64,000 nucleotides of DNA from Aminobacterium mobile DSM 12262 (lineage in GTDB: Bacteria; Synergistota; Synergistia; Synergistales; Aminobacteriaceae): positions 109,771 through 173,770 of the forward strand of contig NZ_JAFZ01000003.1 of the NCBI RefSeq assembly GCF_000526395.1, read 5' to 3'. A program made the position numbers and the translations under genes. This document shows, piece after piece, positions 43,921-52,489 of this stretch (position 1 is the stretch's first letter; each line of letters starts with the position of its first letter). The notes below the pieces were generated by a model, which had not been told where the DNA came from, searched no databases, and worked only from the letters and a program-made list of their open reading frames with translations.

Positions 43921-44322
43921 ATGAAAGTCACCGTTGTAGATCACATTGGTATTGCGGTGAAAAGTATTGAAGAGTCGCTTAAGATATGGGAAAGTACCTT
44001 GGGAATTAAGTGTATAGGAATAGAAGAGGTGACAGATCAAAAGGTTAAAACGGCTTTTTTACCTATTAAAGATACGGAAATAGAACTTTTAGAGCCGACG
44101 GAAGATGAAAGCCCTATTGCTAAATTTATAGAAAAACGTGGCGAAGGAATTCACCATATAGCTCTAAGAGTAGAAAACGTAGAAGAAGCTTTGGCTGAAT
44201 TGAAAGAAAAAGGCGTTCGGCTTATTGATGAAAAACCGAGGTGTGGTGCAGGAGGAGCAAAAATAGCATTTGTTCATCCTAAAGCTACAGGTGGCATTTT
44301 ACTCGAACTTTCTGAACGATAA
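43921..44322 (+). CDS. mce: methylmalonyl-CoA epimerase
   Basis: Converts (S)- and (R)-methylmalonyl-CoA, linking the mutase to the decarboxylase. The 133-residue VOC-fold protein has metal-binding residues His9 (DHIGIAV), Gln/Glu near 45 and His near 80 (HHIALRV), and the [13 protein letters not shown] region near 105-117, typical of Mce. ATG 43921 follows an ideal AAAGGAGG site. Its base composition is AT-rich like the surroundings, unlike the four decarboxylase genes that follow after 14 bases. Confidence 0.93.
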   Translation: MKVTVVDHIGIAVKSIEESLKIWESTLGIKCIGIEEVTDQKVKTAFLPIKDTEIELLEPTEDESPIAKFIEKRGEGIHHIALRVENVEEALAELKEKGVRLIDEKPRCGAGGAKIAFVHPKATGGILLELSER

Positions 44323-44336
44323 AGGAGAAGTGAGCG

Positions 44337-45896
44337 ATGACGAATCGCAGCATAGATGAATTGTGTTCATTACTTGAAGCGAAGCGCAAGGAGGCCTCAC
44401 TAGGAGGCGGTCCGAAAGCCATAGGGAAGCAGCGCGAGAAGGGGAAGGGTATAGCGCGAGAGCGTCTCTCGGCTCTTCTGGATCCGGGCACCTTTGTTGA
44501 GCTTGACGAATTTGTGACACACCGTTGCCATCGTTTTGGTCTTGAGGAGAAACAGACTCTCGGCGACGGAGTGGTGACAGGGTATGGGGAGATAGAGGGG
44601 CGCCGTGTTTACGTGTTCAGCCAGGACTTCACCGTTCTAGGTGGCAGTCTTGGCGAAATGCATGCTGAAAAGATCTGCAAGGTCATGGACCTGGCATTGA
44701 AGAGTGGATCTCCATGCATAGGGATCAACGACAGCGGCGGCGCTCGAATTCAGGAAGCAGTAGATGCCCTGAACGGCTACGGGAAGATTTTTTACCGGAA
44801 CACCATCTCTAGCGGAGTCATACCCCAGCTTTCTGTGATCATGGGTCCCACAGCCGGAGGAGCCGTTTACAGCCCCGCTCTGACCGACTATATTTTCATG
44901 GTAGAGAAGACAGGCATCATGCACATCACAGGGCCAGCTGTCATCAAGGCTGTCACAGGCGAGGAAGTGACGAGCGAAGAGCTAGGCGGCTCACTGGCCC
45001 ACAACGCCAAGAGCGGGAATGCCCACTTCACGGCGTCGAGCGAAGAGGAATGCTTTGCCCAGGTTCGGAAGCTGCTGAGCTACCTTCCGAGCAACAACGT
45101 GGAGGAAGCGCCGTGGAAAGAGACGGGAGACGATCCTCTTCGCCTGGTTCCAGACCTTCGCACCGTAGTTCCCACGAACCCGAACAAAGGGTATCGGGTC
45201 CACGACGTGATCGGACAGGTTGTTGACGATGGCGATTTTTTTGAAGTCCAGCCGCTTTGGGCTCCGAACATGGTCGTGGGATACGGTCGAATTGGCGGTC
45301 AGGTGATAGGGATCATAGCGAACCAGGCAGCCAACATGGCAGGCTGTCTCGACATAAACGCGTCAGACAAGGCGAGCCGGTTCATTCGCCACTGCGACGC
45401 CTTCAACATTCCCATGGTCACCTTTGTCGATGTCCCCGGCTACCTTCCCGGAACGGAACAGGAATGGGGAGGCATCATTCGCCACGGTGCGAAACTGCTG
45501 TATGCCTACAGTGAAGCTACGGTTCCCATGGTCACAGTAGTTCTCCGGAAGGCCTATGGGGGCGCCTACCTGGGCATGTGCTCGAAAGCCTTGGGAGCCG
45601 ACATGGTTCTAGCATGGCCTCAGGCTGAGATAGCGGTTATGGGAGCAGAAGGGGCAGCGAACATAGTCTTCCGCAAAGAGATAGAAGGGTCTGAAGACCA
45701 GATGGCGGAGCGGAACCGTAAGATTGAGGAATACCGCGAGGCCTTTGCGAACCCCTACGTAGCGGCGGAGCGTGGCTATGTAGACCGAGTGATTCTGCCG
45801 GAAGAGACGCGGCGAGAAATCTACCTGGCTCTTCAGGGGACGGCGAACAAGCGAGAACTTCGTCCGAGACGGAAACACGGCGTAATGCCTCACTAA
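44337..45896 (+). CDS. mmdA: methylmalonyl-CoA decarboxylase alpha subunit (carboxyltransferase)
   Basis: MmdA moves the carboxyl group of methylmalonyl-CoA onto biotin of MmdC, forming propionyl-CoA. The 519-residue acyl-CoA carboxyltransferase has the N-terminal half (GGSLGEMHAEK, GIND SGGARIQE near 125-150) and C-terminal half (FVDVPGYLPGTEQE near 365 and GGAYLGMCSKALGAD near 410) that bind the acyl-CoA and biotin. ATG 44337 has AAAGGAGAAGTGAG upstream. From this start codon the G+C content jumps to about 60 percent in a sampled line, against 40 percent in mce. Distinction from other acyl-CoA decarboxylases rests on the adjacent mce. Confidence 0.93.
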   Translation: MTNRSIDELCSLLEAKRKEASLGGGPKAIGKQREKGKGIARERLSALLDPGTFVELDEFVTHRCHRFGLEEKQTLGDGVVTGYGEIEGRRVYVFSQDFTVLGGSLGEMHAEKICKVMDLALKSGSPCIGINDSGGARIQEAVDALNGYGKIFYRNTISSGVIPQLSVIMGPTAGGAVYSPALTDYIFMVEKTGIMHITGPAVIKAVTGEEVTSEELGGSLAHNAKSGNAHFTASSEEECFAQVRKLLSYLPSNNVEEAPWKETGDDPLRLVPDLRTVVPTNPNKGYRVHDVIGQVVDDGDFFEVQPLWAPNMVVGYGRIGGQVIGIIANQAANMAGCLDINASDKASRFIRHCDAFNIPMVTFVDVPGYLPGTEQEWGGIIRHGAKLLYAYSEATVPMVTVVLRKAYGGAYLGMCSKALGADMVLAWPQAEIAVMGAEGAANIVFRKEIEGSEDQMAERNRKIEEYREAFANPYVAAERGYVDRVILPEETRREIYLALQGTANKRELRPRRKHGVMPH

Positions 45897-45915
45897 GACG
45901 GGAGGATGGAGAGAC

Positions 45916-46332
45916 GTGGATCTGCATACATATTTTGAGACAGGGATCAAAGGTCCCATCACCTTGGCTCTCATCGCCTTTTCGGCGGTATTTCTGGTTC
46001 TTGGCGGTTTGACCGCCATCATCTACGCCATAAAATATATGGGTGGAGCGAAGAAGTCGCCGAAAGCACCCACGCCGCCGCCAGGGCCGACACAGCCGGT
46101 GGCGGCGTCGCCAGCGCCGACATCAGCTCCGGCGCCAGTATCGGAGCATCCTCGCGGCCACCTCATAGCGGCCATTACAGGGGCATTGCTAGCGTCAGGA
46201 GAAGGGGCGTGCCGCATTACATCCATCAGGGCAGAGCGAGGGATACGGCGTCCATCACCGAGCTTGTGGAGGACCAGCGCCATCATGGAAGGGCTGGACA
46301 GCCTCAACAATCAGACCTGGTCTGGGCGGTAG
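45916..46332 (+). CDS. mmdD: decarboxylase small membrane subunit (MmdD/OadG family)
   Basis: MmdD anchors and stabilises the sodium-pumping decarboxylase. The 138-residue protein has one membrane span near residues 15-40, then a Pro/Ala-rich linker (about 50-78) and a conserved C-terminal region with ITGALLASGEGACRITSIR (key GEGACRITSI) near 90-105, which contacts the alpha subunit. The start is GTG 45916 with GGAGAG before it. It is in the usual place between mmdA and the biotin carrier. Confidence 0.88.
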   Translation: MDLHTYFETGIKGPITLALIAFSAVFLVLGGLTAIIYAIKYMGGAKKSPKAPTPPPGPTQPVAASPAPTSAPAPVSEHPRGHLIAAITGALLASGEGACRITSIRAERGIRRPSPSLWRTSAIMEGLDSLNNQTWSGR

Positions 46333-46391
46333 CATCCGGCAGGCCTGAATGGAAGACATGACATTACACCATGTGGAGGGGAAAAAGACCA

Positions 46392-46811
46392 ATGAGCAAA
46401 ACCTATAGAGTAACAGTAGATGGAACGAGTTATGTAGTGGAAGTGGAAGATCTTGGCGAGACCGCGGTTTCGGCAGCAGCGCCGGTAGCAACGCCAACAC
46501 CAGCTCCATTGCCAGCACCCGCACCGACGCCAGTAGTGGTAGCTCCAGCCCCAGCGCCAGTAGCGGCAACTCCAGCCCCGGCACCAGCACCGGCGGGAGG
46601 GACTATCGTCGCAGCTCCCATGCCTGGGAAGATCCTCAAGGTCAACGTAGCGACAGGAGCGTCAGTCCAGGCTGGAGACGTGCTCCTCATCCTGGAAGCC
46701 ATGAAGATGGAAAATGAGATCATTGCATCATCGGCAGGAACTGTTCAGGAGATCCGGGCACGGGAAGGGGACAGCGTGAATACGGGAGATACCTTGGTGA
46801 TCCTCGGCTAA
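46392..46811 (+). CDS. mmdC: biotin carboxyl carrier subunit of methylmalonyl-CoA decarboxylase
   Basis: MmdC carries the carboxyl group as carboxybiotin from MmdA to the membrane pump MmdB. The 139-residue protein has a short N-terminal domain, a long Ala/Pro repeat linker (about residues 32-72), and a biotinyl domain with the EAMKMENEI site, whose Lys is biotinylated (residue about 105). ATG 46392 follows GGAGGGG. The linker gives the swinging arm its reach. Its Ala-Pro repeats are a source of long false reading frames on the other strand. Confidence 0.93.
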   Translation: MSKTYRVTVDGTSYVVEVEDLGETAVSAAAPVATPTPAPLPAPAPTPVVVAPAPAPVAATPAPAPAPAGGTIVAAPMPGKILKVNVATGASVQAGDVLLILEAMKMENEIIASSAGTVQEIRAREGDSVNTGDTLVILG

Positions 46812-46832
46812 GCCGGGGTGAGAGGACCCATT

Positions 46833-47954
46833 ATGGGAATCTATTTAGACTCAGTAACAACAATCATTCATGCCTCGGGGTTCTTTGGCCTCACGTGGGG
46901 CAATATCGTCATGCTCTGCGTGTCTTTCATCATGCTCTACCTGGCCATAGTGAAAGGTTTCGAGCCGCTGCTTCTGGTCCCCATCGGTTTTGGCTGTCTG
47001 CTCGTGAACCTTCCCCTGTCTGGCATTATGGATGACGGAGGCTTTTTGAGGTATGTTTTTTTCGGGACAGAACATGAGATCTACCCTGTCATTATCTTTA
47101 TGGGAATCGGAGCCCTCACCGACTTCGCCCCCCTTCTGGCCAACCCCATCACCTTCCTGCTGGGAGCGGCAGCTCAGCTGGGCGTCTTCATAGCCCTTTT
47201 CGGAGCGTTGCTGTTGGGTTTCAACGTGAAAGAAGCGGCCTCCATCGCTATTATCGGCGGAGCGGACGGTCCTACAAGCATTTACCTCACCGTGAAATTG
47301 GCGCCGCAGATCCTGGGGGCGGTGGCAGTGGCGGCCTATAGCTACATGTCTCTCGTGCCGCTCATCCAGCCGCCGGTGATCCGTCTCCTCACCACCAAGG
47401 CGGACCGGGCGATCCGCATGGATCAGCTTCGTCCCGTATCGAAGCTGGAACGAGTGTTGTTCCCCATCGTCTGCACTGTGGCTTCAGGACTCCTACTGCC
47501 TTCCTCCGTGCCCCTGATCGGGACCCTTATGTTCGGGAACCTGATCCGTGAGTGCGGCGTGACAGAGCGGCTGAGCCAGGCAGCTCAAAACGAGATTCTC
47601 AATGCCACCACCATCTTCCTGGGCCTGTCAGTGGGAGCCACTATGAGCGCCCAGCAGTTTCTCACCATAGGGACCATTAAAATCATTATCCTTGGCCTCG
47701 TCGCCTTCATCTTCAGTACGGCCGGAGGAGTGCTTTTCGGCCAGGTCATGAAGGTCATGAGCGGAGGAAAAGTCAACCCTATGATCGGGGCGGCAGGAGT
47801 ATCGGCAGTACCCATGGCCGCCAGAGTGGTGCAGCGAATCTGTCAGCAGGAGAACCCGGGAAACTTCCTCCTCATGCATGCCATGGGCCCCAACGTGGCT
47901 GGCGTCATTGGAACCGCTGTCGCTGCCGCTGTGATGCTGACTCTGCTCGGGTAA
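46833..47954 (+). CDS. mmdB: methylmalonyl-CoA decarboxylase beta subunit (Na+-translocating)
   Basis: MmdB decarboxylates carboxybiotin and pumps sodium out of the cell, conserving the energy of decarboxylation. The 373-residue protein has about nine to eleven membrane segments and the AIIGGADGPTSIY motif near 145, which holds the Asp needed for sodium coupling, and GAAGVSAVPMAARV near 320. ATG 46833 has GAGAGGA upstream and is preferred to GTG 46818. High G+C ends with this gene; the next gene is again AT-richer. A terminator follows. Confidence 0.95.
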   Translation: MGIYLDSVTTIIHASGFFGLTWGNIVMLCVSFIMLYLAIVKGFEPLLLVPIGFGCLLVNLPLSGIMDDGGFLRYVFFGTEHEIYPVIIFMGIGALTDFAPLLANPITFLLGAAAQLGVFIALFGALLLGFNVKEAASIAIIGGADGPTSIYLTVKLAPQILGAVAVAAYSYMSLVPLIQPPVIRLLTTKADRAIRMDQLRPVSKLERVLFPIVCTVASGLLLPSSVPLIGTLMFGNLIRECGVTERLSQAAQNEILNATTIFLGLSVGATMSAQQFLTIGTIKIIILGLVAFIFSTAGGVLFGQVMKVMSGGKVNPMIGAAGVSAVPMAARVVQRICQQENPGNFLLMHAMGPNVAGVIGTAVAAAVMLTLLG

Positions 47955-47977
47955 CAATGTAGTTTATGAATATTTTC

Positions 47978-48001
47978 AGGGGGCCTTGTGCCCCCTATTT
48001 T
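47978..48001 (+). terminator. terminator after the methylmalonyl-CoA decarboxylase operon
   Basis: AGGGGGC and GCCCCCT form a seven-base-pair stem with a five-base loop, followed by ATTTTTG. It ends the mce-mmdADCB transcript. Confidence 0.8.
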
Positions 48002-48040
48002 TGTCTAATAGAAAATAAATAAAATGGAGGATACTTTGCA

Positions 48041-48526
48041 ATGTGGGCTTTATGTGCCGGCATTCTGGCGGGAGGATTAGCAGGTTATTTTTTAAAAATT
48101 CCTTCAGGGGCTCTTGTTGGAGGAATGGTAGGAGGCCTCGTCGTTAAAAGTTTTTTAGGTACGGGAGCACAGCCTCTTCGTCTTCTCTCTTTTCTTTCTC
48201 AACTTTTAGTCGCCTACGTGATTGTGGCGCAGGCAGATATAGCTTCGGTAAAAGAAATTCCGCGTTTTATTCCAGTGGCGATTTTATATAGCCTTGCCAT
48301 TTTGGGAGTAAGTATTCTTTTTGCACGGGGAGTTTCTAAACTATGTGGTATCGACCTCATGACAGCAGTGTACTCTACGGCTCCAGGTGGACTTTCAGGT
48401 TTGGGGCTTGCGGCAGTAGAGGCAGGTGCGAATGCACCTATTTCCCTTCTGTTCCATGTTATTCGCATTACCGTTGTCCTTATTTCTATCCCCTTTATAG
48501 CTTTGTTTTTAGGGCACGGACATTAG
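48041..48526 (+). CDS. AbrB-type membrane protein, single repeat
   Basis: A 161-residue membrane protein with five or six spans. The PSGALVGGMVGGLVV segment near residue 23 (key PSGALVG) and TAPGGLSGLGLAAVEAGAN near 113 (key TAPGGLS) match the AbrB (TIGR03082) membrane family. Usual members are about 350 residues with two copies of this unit; this one has one. Substrate is unknown. ATG 48041 is preceded by a GGAGG site and lies about 40 bases after the decarboxylase terminator, in AT-richer DNA. Confidence 0.75.
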   Translation: MWALCAGILAGGLAGYFLKIPSGALVGGMVGGLVVKSFLGTGAQPLRLLSFLSQLLVAYVIVAQADIASVKEIPRFIPVAILYSLAILGVSILFARGVSKLCGIDLMTAVYSTAPGGLSGLGLAAVEAGANAPISLLFHVIRITVVLISIPFIALFLGHGH

Positions 48527-48553
48527 TTTTTGTAGTGTTAAGGAGGTTTTTAT

Positions 48554-49654
48554 ATGTCGGAAGTCTTTCGAATATCAGGGCGTCGTCCTTTATTTGTGGC
48601 AACTTTTCTTTCTAGGCCCAATCGTTTTCTCGTGGAGTGTTTGCTTGATGGAGAAAAAATTCAGGCTTTCCTCCCAAATCCCGGAAGGTTGTGGGAGCTG
48701 TTGTTTCCAGGATCTACACTGTTTCTACAAAAAGAGGCATCGTCCAATTCTGCCCGGAAGACAAAATTTACAGTGATAGGAATACAGTCTGATCATGGTC
48801 CAGTCATGCTCCATACCCATAAAACTAATGATTTGGCAGAATGGCTTTTTGATCACGGTCTTGTGCCGGGGATGGAGGATTATAGAGTTATAAGACGGGA
48901 GATTCCTTGGGGAAAGAGCCGATTCGATCTTCTTGTCTCAGATGGTTCTTCAGAGATGATCCTCGAAATAAAGTCGTGCTCTTTATTTGGCAGACATATA
49001 GCCATGTTTCCTGATGCCCCTTCTCTGCGTGCCGTTAAACATGTCAAAGACCTTCAGGGCTTGGCGGCAAAAGGGAAGAAGACAGGCGTTATTTTTATAG
49101 TACAATCAGGTGACCCAGAGTTTTTCATCCCAGATTTTCATACGGACTACGATTTTGCTGAGGCGTTGTTTCAAATAGACGAGGGAGAGGGGACTTTTGA
49201 AGTAAAGGCTTTTAAAATACCATGGAACGAGGATTTCTCTTTTTGCGGGAAACCTCGAGAAATTCCCATTCTTTGGAACGTCCTTTCAAGTGAAGCTAGC
49301 CCCTTTGGATATGTCCTTCTCCTTTGTCAGTTTAACAAGAGGAAAGAGTACGCCATTGTCATTTCTCCGAGGCTTGAGTACGTAGATTATAACGATATGC
49401 GTAGACCGAATATGATCCCTTCTCTTAAGGCTTTCCTCAGTATGGCCGATTCTATTCGGAGTATCCCTGTACGTACCGGACAAGATCTGGAAGCGATTCT
49501 TGCAAATGGTCTCGGTAGTATATGTGATACTATAAAACATTTCAATGGAAAACCAATTTTTATGTTTCAGGAAAACCCCTTATCGAAACGCAGCTTTATT
49601 CAATATCTTCTTTCTGTTCGGATCGATCGTTTGGAGGAGTTTCTCTCCATTTAA
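48554..49654 (+). CDS. sfsA: SfsA-family DNA-binding/nuclease-like protein with C-terminal extension
   Basis: The first about 225 residues are a full SfsA: FLPNPGRLWELL near residue 38, WGKSRFDLLVSDG near 118, LEIKSCSL near 136 and FPDAPSLRAVKHVKDL near 150 (key FPDAPSLRA). This layout includes a PD-(D/E)xK-like D...ExK pattern, consistent with the nuclease fold reported for SfsA. Standard SfsA is about 230-240 residues; here 366, so about 140 extra C-terminal residues (from about WNVLSSEASP) form another region that I do not recognise. ATG 48554 has AAGGAGG upstream. Confidence 0.85.
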   Translation: MSEVFRISGRRPLFVATFLSRPNRFLVECLLDGEKIQAFLPNPGRLWELLFPGSTLFLQKEASSNSARKTKFTVIGIQSDHGPVMLHTHKTNDLAEWLFDHGLVPGMEDYRVIRREIPWGKSRFDLLVSDGSSEMILEIKSCSLFGRHIAMFPDAPSLRAVKHVKDLQGLAAKGKKTGVIFIVQSGDPEFFIPDFHTDYDFAEALFQIDEGEGTFEVKAFKIPWNEDFSFCGKPREIPILWNVLSSEASPFGYVLLLCQFNKRKEYAIVISPRLEYVDYNDMRRPNMIPSLKAFLSMADSIRSIPVRTGQDLEAILANGLGSICDTIKHFNGKPIFMFQENPLSKRSFIQYLLSVRIDRLEEFLSI

Positions 49655-50457
49655 GCTGTAGGAAAAATTAAGACGGGACATGTTGTCCCTTCAATAAGGG
49701 GTTCTGCCGTAGAACCAACGATAAGCTGCCATAATTCACGTTGTGTTGAAAGTCCTACTACGAGGAGACTTGGAGCGGTGTTTTTAATCCATAGAGGAAG
49801 TTCTACTTCCGGTTCCCCACTTACCACTTGAAAAGATGTGTCCGGGTTCCATTGAGACACATCTTGAGCCACCACTTCGAGAGCTCCTTCCGCAGCATTG
49901 ATGAGGATCTGAGAATCTTCGGCGTCATCAAGAGGTACCCCATGAACCAAGGTTAGATGAGGTGTGCTTCCGCTCTGGGAGATAATATCTCTAAGTTCGT
50001 TGAGCATCGCATCTGTTCGACCGGGAGAAAGATCTATAGCGACGGCTATATTTTTATAAATGTCTCCTCCAGGAAAAAAACCGTCTTTTGACCGAAGGAT
50101 AAGTTGTGGAAGGGCAAGACGTCTTACAAGAGGAGTTATTTCTGCCACATTTTGGGCAGGAAGAACAGCGAAGGTGCATTTTTCTGAAACGGCGATTTCT
50201 GGAATAATTTTAAGGGGATCTCCAGCTGCCACCATTACCTTGTAAAATAGTTCTCCAGGAATATTTTGAAGACAAAAGTCGTTCAGAGCCGCTTCGATCT
50301 CTTGTACAAGCTGTGGGGTATGGATGCCAGCTGAAGGACTTACCACGTGAACTACCAAGATGTCTGATTGGTGTAGTAGCGCTCTCTGAGAGAGCCAGCG
50401 CAAAGCTTCTTTTGAAAAATCGGTCATATCTATAGGAAACAATATTCGTCGTAACAT
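49651..50457 (-). CDS. universal stress protein with two UspA domains
   Basis: A 268-residue protein made of two UspA units (about 1-140 and 145-268). The second has VAIDLSPGR near residue 140 and the GLSTQRELWQLIVGSTAEPLI segment near 240 (key LIVGSTAE), which fits the ATP-binding region; the first unit has a less complete motif. Double-domain Usp proteins occur in several phyla and respond to stress. Its stop overlaps the SfsA-like gene tail by four bases (convergent). ATG 50457 has AGGAGGTGAG upstream. Confidence 0.88.
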   Translation of the reverse strand: MLRRILFPIDMTDFSKEALRWLSQRALLHQSDILVVHVVSPSAGIHTPQLVQEIEAALNDFCLQNIPGELFYKVMVAAGDPLKIIPEIAVSEKCTFAVLPAQNVAEITPLVRRLALPQLILRSKDGFFPGGDIYKNIAVAIDLSPGRTDAMLNELRDIISQSGSTPHLTLVHGVPLDDAEDSQILINAAEGALEVVAQDVSQWNPDTSFQVVSGEPEVELPLWIKNTAPSLLVVGLSTQRELWQLIVGSTAEPLIEGTTCPVLIFPTA

Positions 50458-50537
50458 GAAAAGCTCACCTCCTATTATTGCTTCGAAATTATCTAATAAG
50501 TATATCGTAAATTGGATATATATACATCTGGATGGGG

Positions 50538-50543
50538 TATAAT
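50538..50543 (+). promoter_or_regulatory. -10 element before the lpxL-like gene
   Basis: A perfect TATAAT lies 32 bases before GTG 50575, which means upstream in-frame codons cannot be used from this promoter. The -35 candidate TTGGAT is 20 bases away and weak. Confidence 0.5.
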
Positions 50544-50574
50544 AATCGGCGAATTTGAGAGGGAGGAACTATCG

Positions 50575-51459
50575 GTGAGGTTAGGTCGGGAAATGACGTG
50601 GAAGTTGATTCAGTTTGTTCAAAGTATCCTAAAGAATATTCCCTACAAAATGGCAATGAAGGTGGGAAGTTTTTTAGGCTCAGTATTTTGGGCCTTGAGC
50701 AAAAAACGAGTAGATGGTGCGGAATATCGATGTGTAAAAGCTCTTGGTATAGGGGTGAGCACCGCTCGACAGATTGTCCGAGCTTCATATGTGAATCTCG
50801 GACGGTCTGTTACAGAATTTATTTGTCTTCCTGACATGATATCGAACCTCAATGAATTGGTGACAATACATGGAGAAGAACATCTTAAAAAAGCTTTCGA
50901 TCTGGGGAAAGGGGTTATTGCTATTACCGCTCATCTTGGAAATTGGGAGATGGCTGCGGCGGCTGTAGCAGCGAAAGGGTATCCCATGAATGCTATTGGA
51001 GCGGAACAGCGTGATGAAAGGATAACTGATCTCATTATCGATTCACGCCAACGTTGGGGAGTCACCACTGTCAGTAAAGGATTTAGCCTCAAAGCGGCTA
51101 TGACCTGTTTGAAGCGTGGAGAGATATTGGCGATTCTTATCGATCAAGATGCGAAGGAAAAGGGAGTTGTGGCCCCTTTTCTTGGCCTTCCAGCGAGCAC
51201 TCCTTATGGGCCAATAAAAATGAGCCTTAAGTATGGGAGCCCCATGATTCCTGTCTATATCATTAGAAGAGAAGATGGCACTCACCACGATCTATATTTT
51301 TTGCCGCCTTTTGAGGACCCCTCTTCAGAATTTTTTGGTACTGATCTGGAAAAGGCCGTAGCAATATGTAATAATTCCATAAGTTCATGGATCACTAAAT
51401 ATCCAGGCCAGTGGATGTGGCTTTATCCGCGCTGGGCTTCCACGTTAGGGGATAAGTGA
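50575..51459 (+). CDS. lipid A biosynthesis acyltransferase (LpxL/HtrB family)
   Basis: Adds a secondary acyl chain to lipid A precursors at the inner membrane, which indicates an LPS-bearing outer membrane. The 294-residue protein has a hydrophobic N-terminus and the catalytic HLGNWE motif with His120 and Glu125 (HX4E), then QRWG near 160 and FLGLPASTPYGP near 208. GTG 50575 has GAGGGAGGA upstream and follows the promoter; an earlier in-frame ATG would start before the -10 element. Its stop overlaps the next gene (TGATG), so they are coupled. Confidence 0.9.
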   Translation: MRLGREMTWKLIQFVQSILKNIPYKMAMKVGSFLGSVFWALSKKRVDGAEYRCVKALGIGVSTARQIVRASYVNLGRSVTEFICLPDMISNLNELVTIHGEEHLKKAFDLGKGVIAITAHLGNWEMAAAAVAAKGYPMNAIGAEQRDERITDLIIDSRQRWGVTTVSKGFSLKAAMTCLKRGEILAILIDQDAKEKGVVAPFLGLPASTPYGPIKMSLKYGSPMIPVYIIRREDGTHHDLYFLPPFEDPSSEFFGTDLEKAVAICNNSISSWITKYPGQWMWLYPRWASTLGDK

Positions 51460-51920
51460 TGCTTCTGGGTATCGATCCGGGAAAAGATAAAATCGGTTGG
51501 GTTTTAACAGATTCATGCGGTGATCTTTTCCTTTCCGGAATAACAAAAAAGGAAGAATTCCCTTTCTTTTGGGAGTTTTTAAAGCGTTGGGAGTGGCGTA
51601 GAATGTCTCCATGGGTTCAGGTTCAGGGTAAAGATATTTCCCAGGACCGTGGGGAGCTGGTAGTTGTCGTTGGAAACGGGACGATGTGTCGAGATATTCT
51701 CGATTTTCTTGAAGGGGTTGGAATACAATCTCATCAAATACATATAGTGGAAGAGCGAGGATCTACTCTTGAGGCAAGAAATGTTTTCTGGGATATGTAC
51801 CCGCCAAAAGGGTTGTGGCGATTGATTCCGGTTTCTCTCAGAACTCCGTACCGTGACATCGATGATCTCGCTGCTTTTGTCATTGTTCGTCGTTTTCTTA
51901 CTGCAGGGCAAGGGAAATAG
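51459..51920 (+). CDS. RuvC-like/YqgF-type nuclease-fold protein
   Basis: The 153-residue protein starts with LGIDPGKDKIG, the Asp-containing first strand of the RNase H-like fold, and has GNGT near 73, VEERGSTLEAR near 97 and RDIDDLAAF near 133, placing Asp, Glu and Asp residues in the order seen in RuvC and YqgF nucleases. It may process 16S rRNA precursor or DNA junctions, but the group of short RuvC-like proteins is poorly characterised. ATG 51459 overlaps the acyltransferase stop; GTG 51456 is another option. Confidence 0.75.
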   Translation: MLLGIDPGKDKIGWVLTDSCGDLFLSGITKKEEFPFFWEFLKRWEWRRMSPWVQVQGKDISQDRGELVVVVGNGTMCRDILDFLEGVGIQSHQIHIVEERGSTLEARNVFWDMYPPKGLWRLIPVSLRTPYRDIDDLAAFVIVRRFLTAGQGK

Positions 51921-51946
51921 CACAATAAGAAGGGAGATACTGGTTG

Positions 51947-52432
51947 ATGGGCGTAGAAAAACTAGCAACCTTGGTAAACACTTTTGGATCATCTCTTATT
52001 TCTGTAAGTCGGGAAATGGGAGTAGAGGTTGCTCTTCAGAGATCGGAAATAGCCCAGGGGGTACATGTGGGAGGAAGCAGTGTTGCGGCACTCGTTGGAG
52101 TACTAGGACAGGGGTTGCAAGGAACGCTGGTTATTATGTTGGATAATGCGGGGTTCAGTGCAGTGGTAACAGCAATGTCTGGCGGAATGATCAAGCCAGA
52201 TATAGAAGACCCAGTAGCTACCAGTGTCATTGGGGAGCTTTCTAATATGGTGAGCGGGAGAGCTTTGACTCAGTCTTCTCTAGGGGGAGTGGATGTAACA
52301 CCGCCTCAGCTTATTACAGGTGCAGGTATCAGAACTGTGCCAAGTGAATCTCCTGGCATTAAAAATTTTACTTTGCCTTTTTCTGTGGCTCAGGGTGGAA
52401 CTCTTTACCTTGTTCTCTCTTTTCATTGTTAA
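51947..52432 (+). CDS. CheX-like chemotaxis phosphatase family protein
   Basis: The 161-residue protein follows the CheX/CheC/FliY fold: a VTAMSGGM segment near 79 and IGELSNMVSGRAL near 95 that carries the catalytic Glu and Asn of CheY-P phosphatases (ExxN: E-L-S-N). The remaining C-terminal sheets match. CheX removes phosphate from CheY to reset flagellar signals; no other chemotaxis gene is adjacent. The ATG 51947 follows a GGGAG site. It is 26 bases after the YqgF-like gene and may be part of the same transcript. Confidence 0.82.
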   Translation: MGVEKLATLVNTFGSSLISVSREMGVEVALQRSEIAQGVHVGGSSVAALVGVLGQGLQGTLVIMLDNAGFSAVVTAMSGGMIKPDIEDPVATSVIGELSNMVSGRALTQSSLGGVDVTPPQLITGAGIRTVPSESPGIKNFTLPFSVAQGGTLYLVLSFHC

Positions 52433-52489
52433 GAGAATAGTATAAGGGCATCCAACCGTGTTCCATTAAGGTTTATTGGAGTGACTGTA

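Noticed and set aside
45609..46723. Long open frames on the minus strand across the mmd genes
   Set aside because: They mirror the high-G+C codons and Ala/Pro repeats of mmdA, mmdD and mmdC, have no ribosome sites and overlap well-supported genes.
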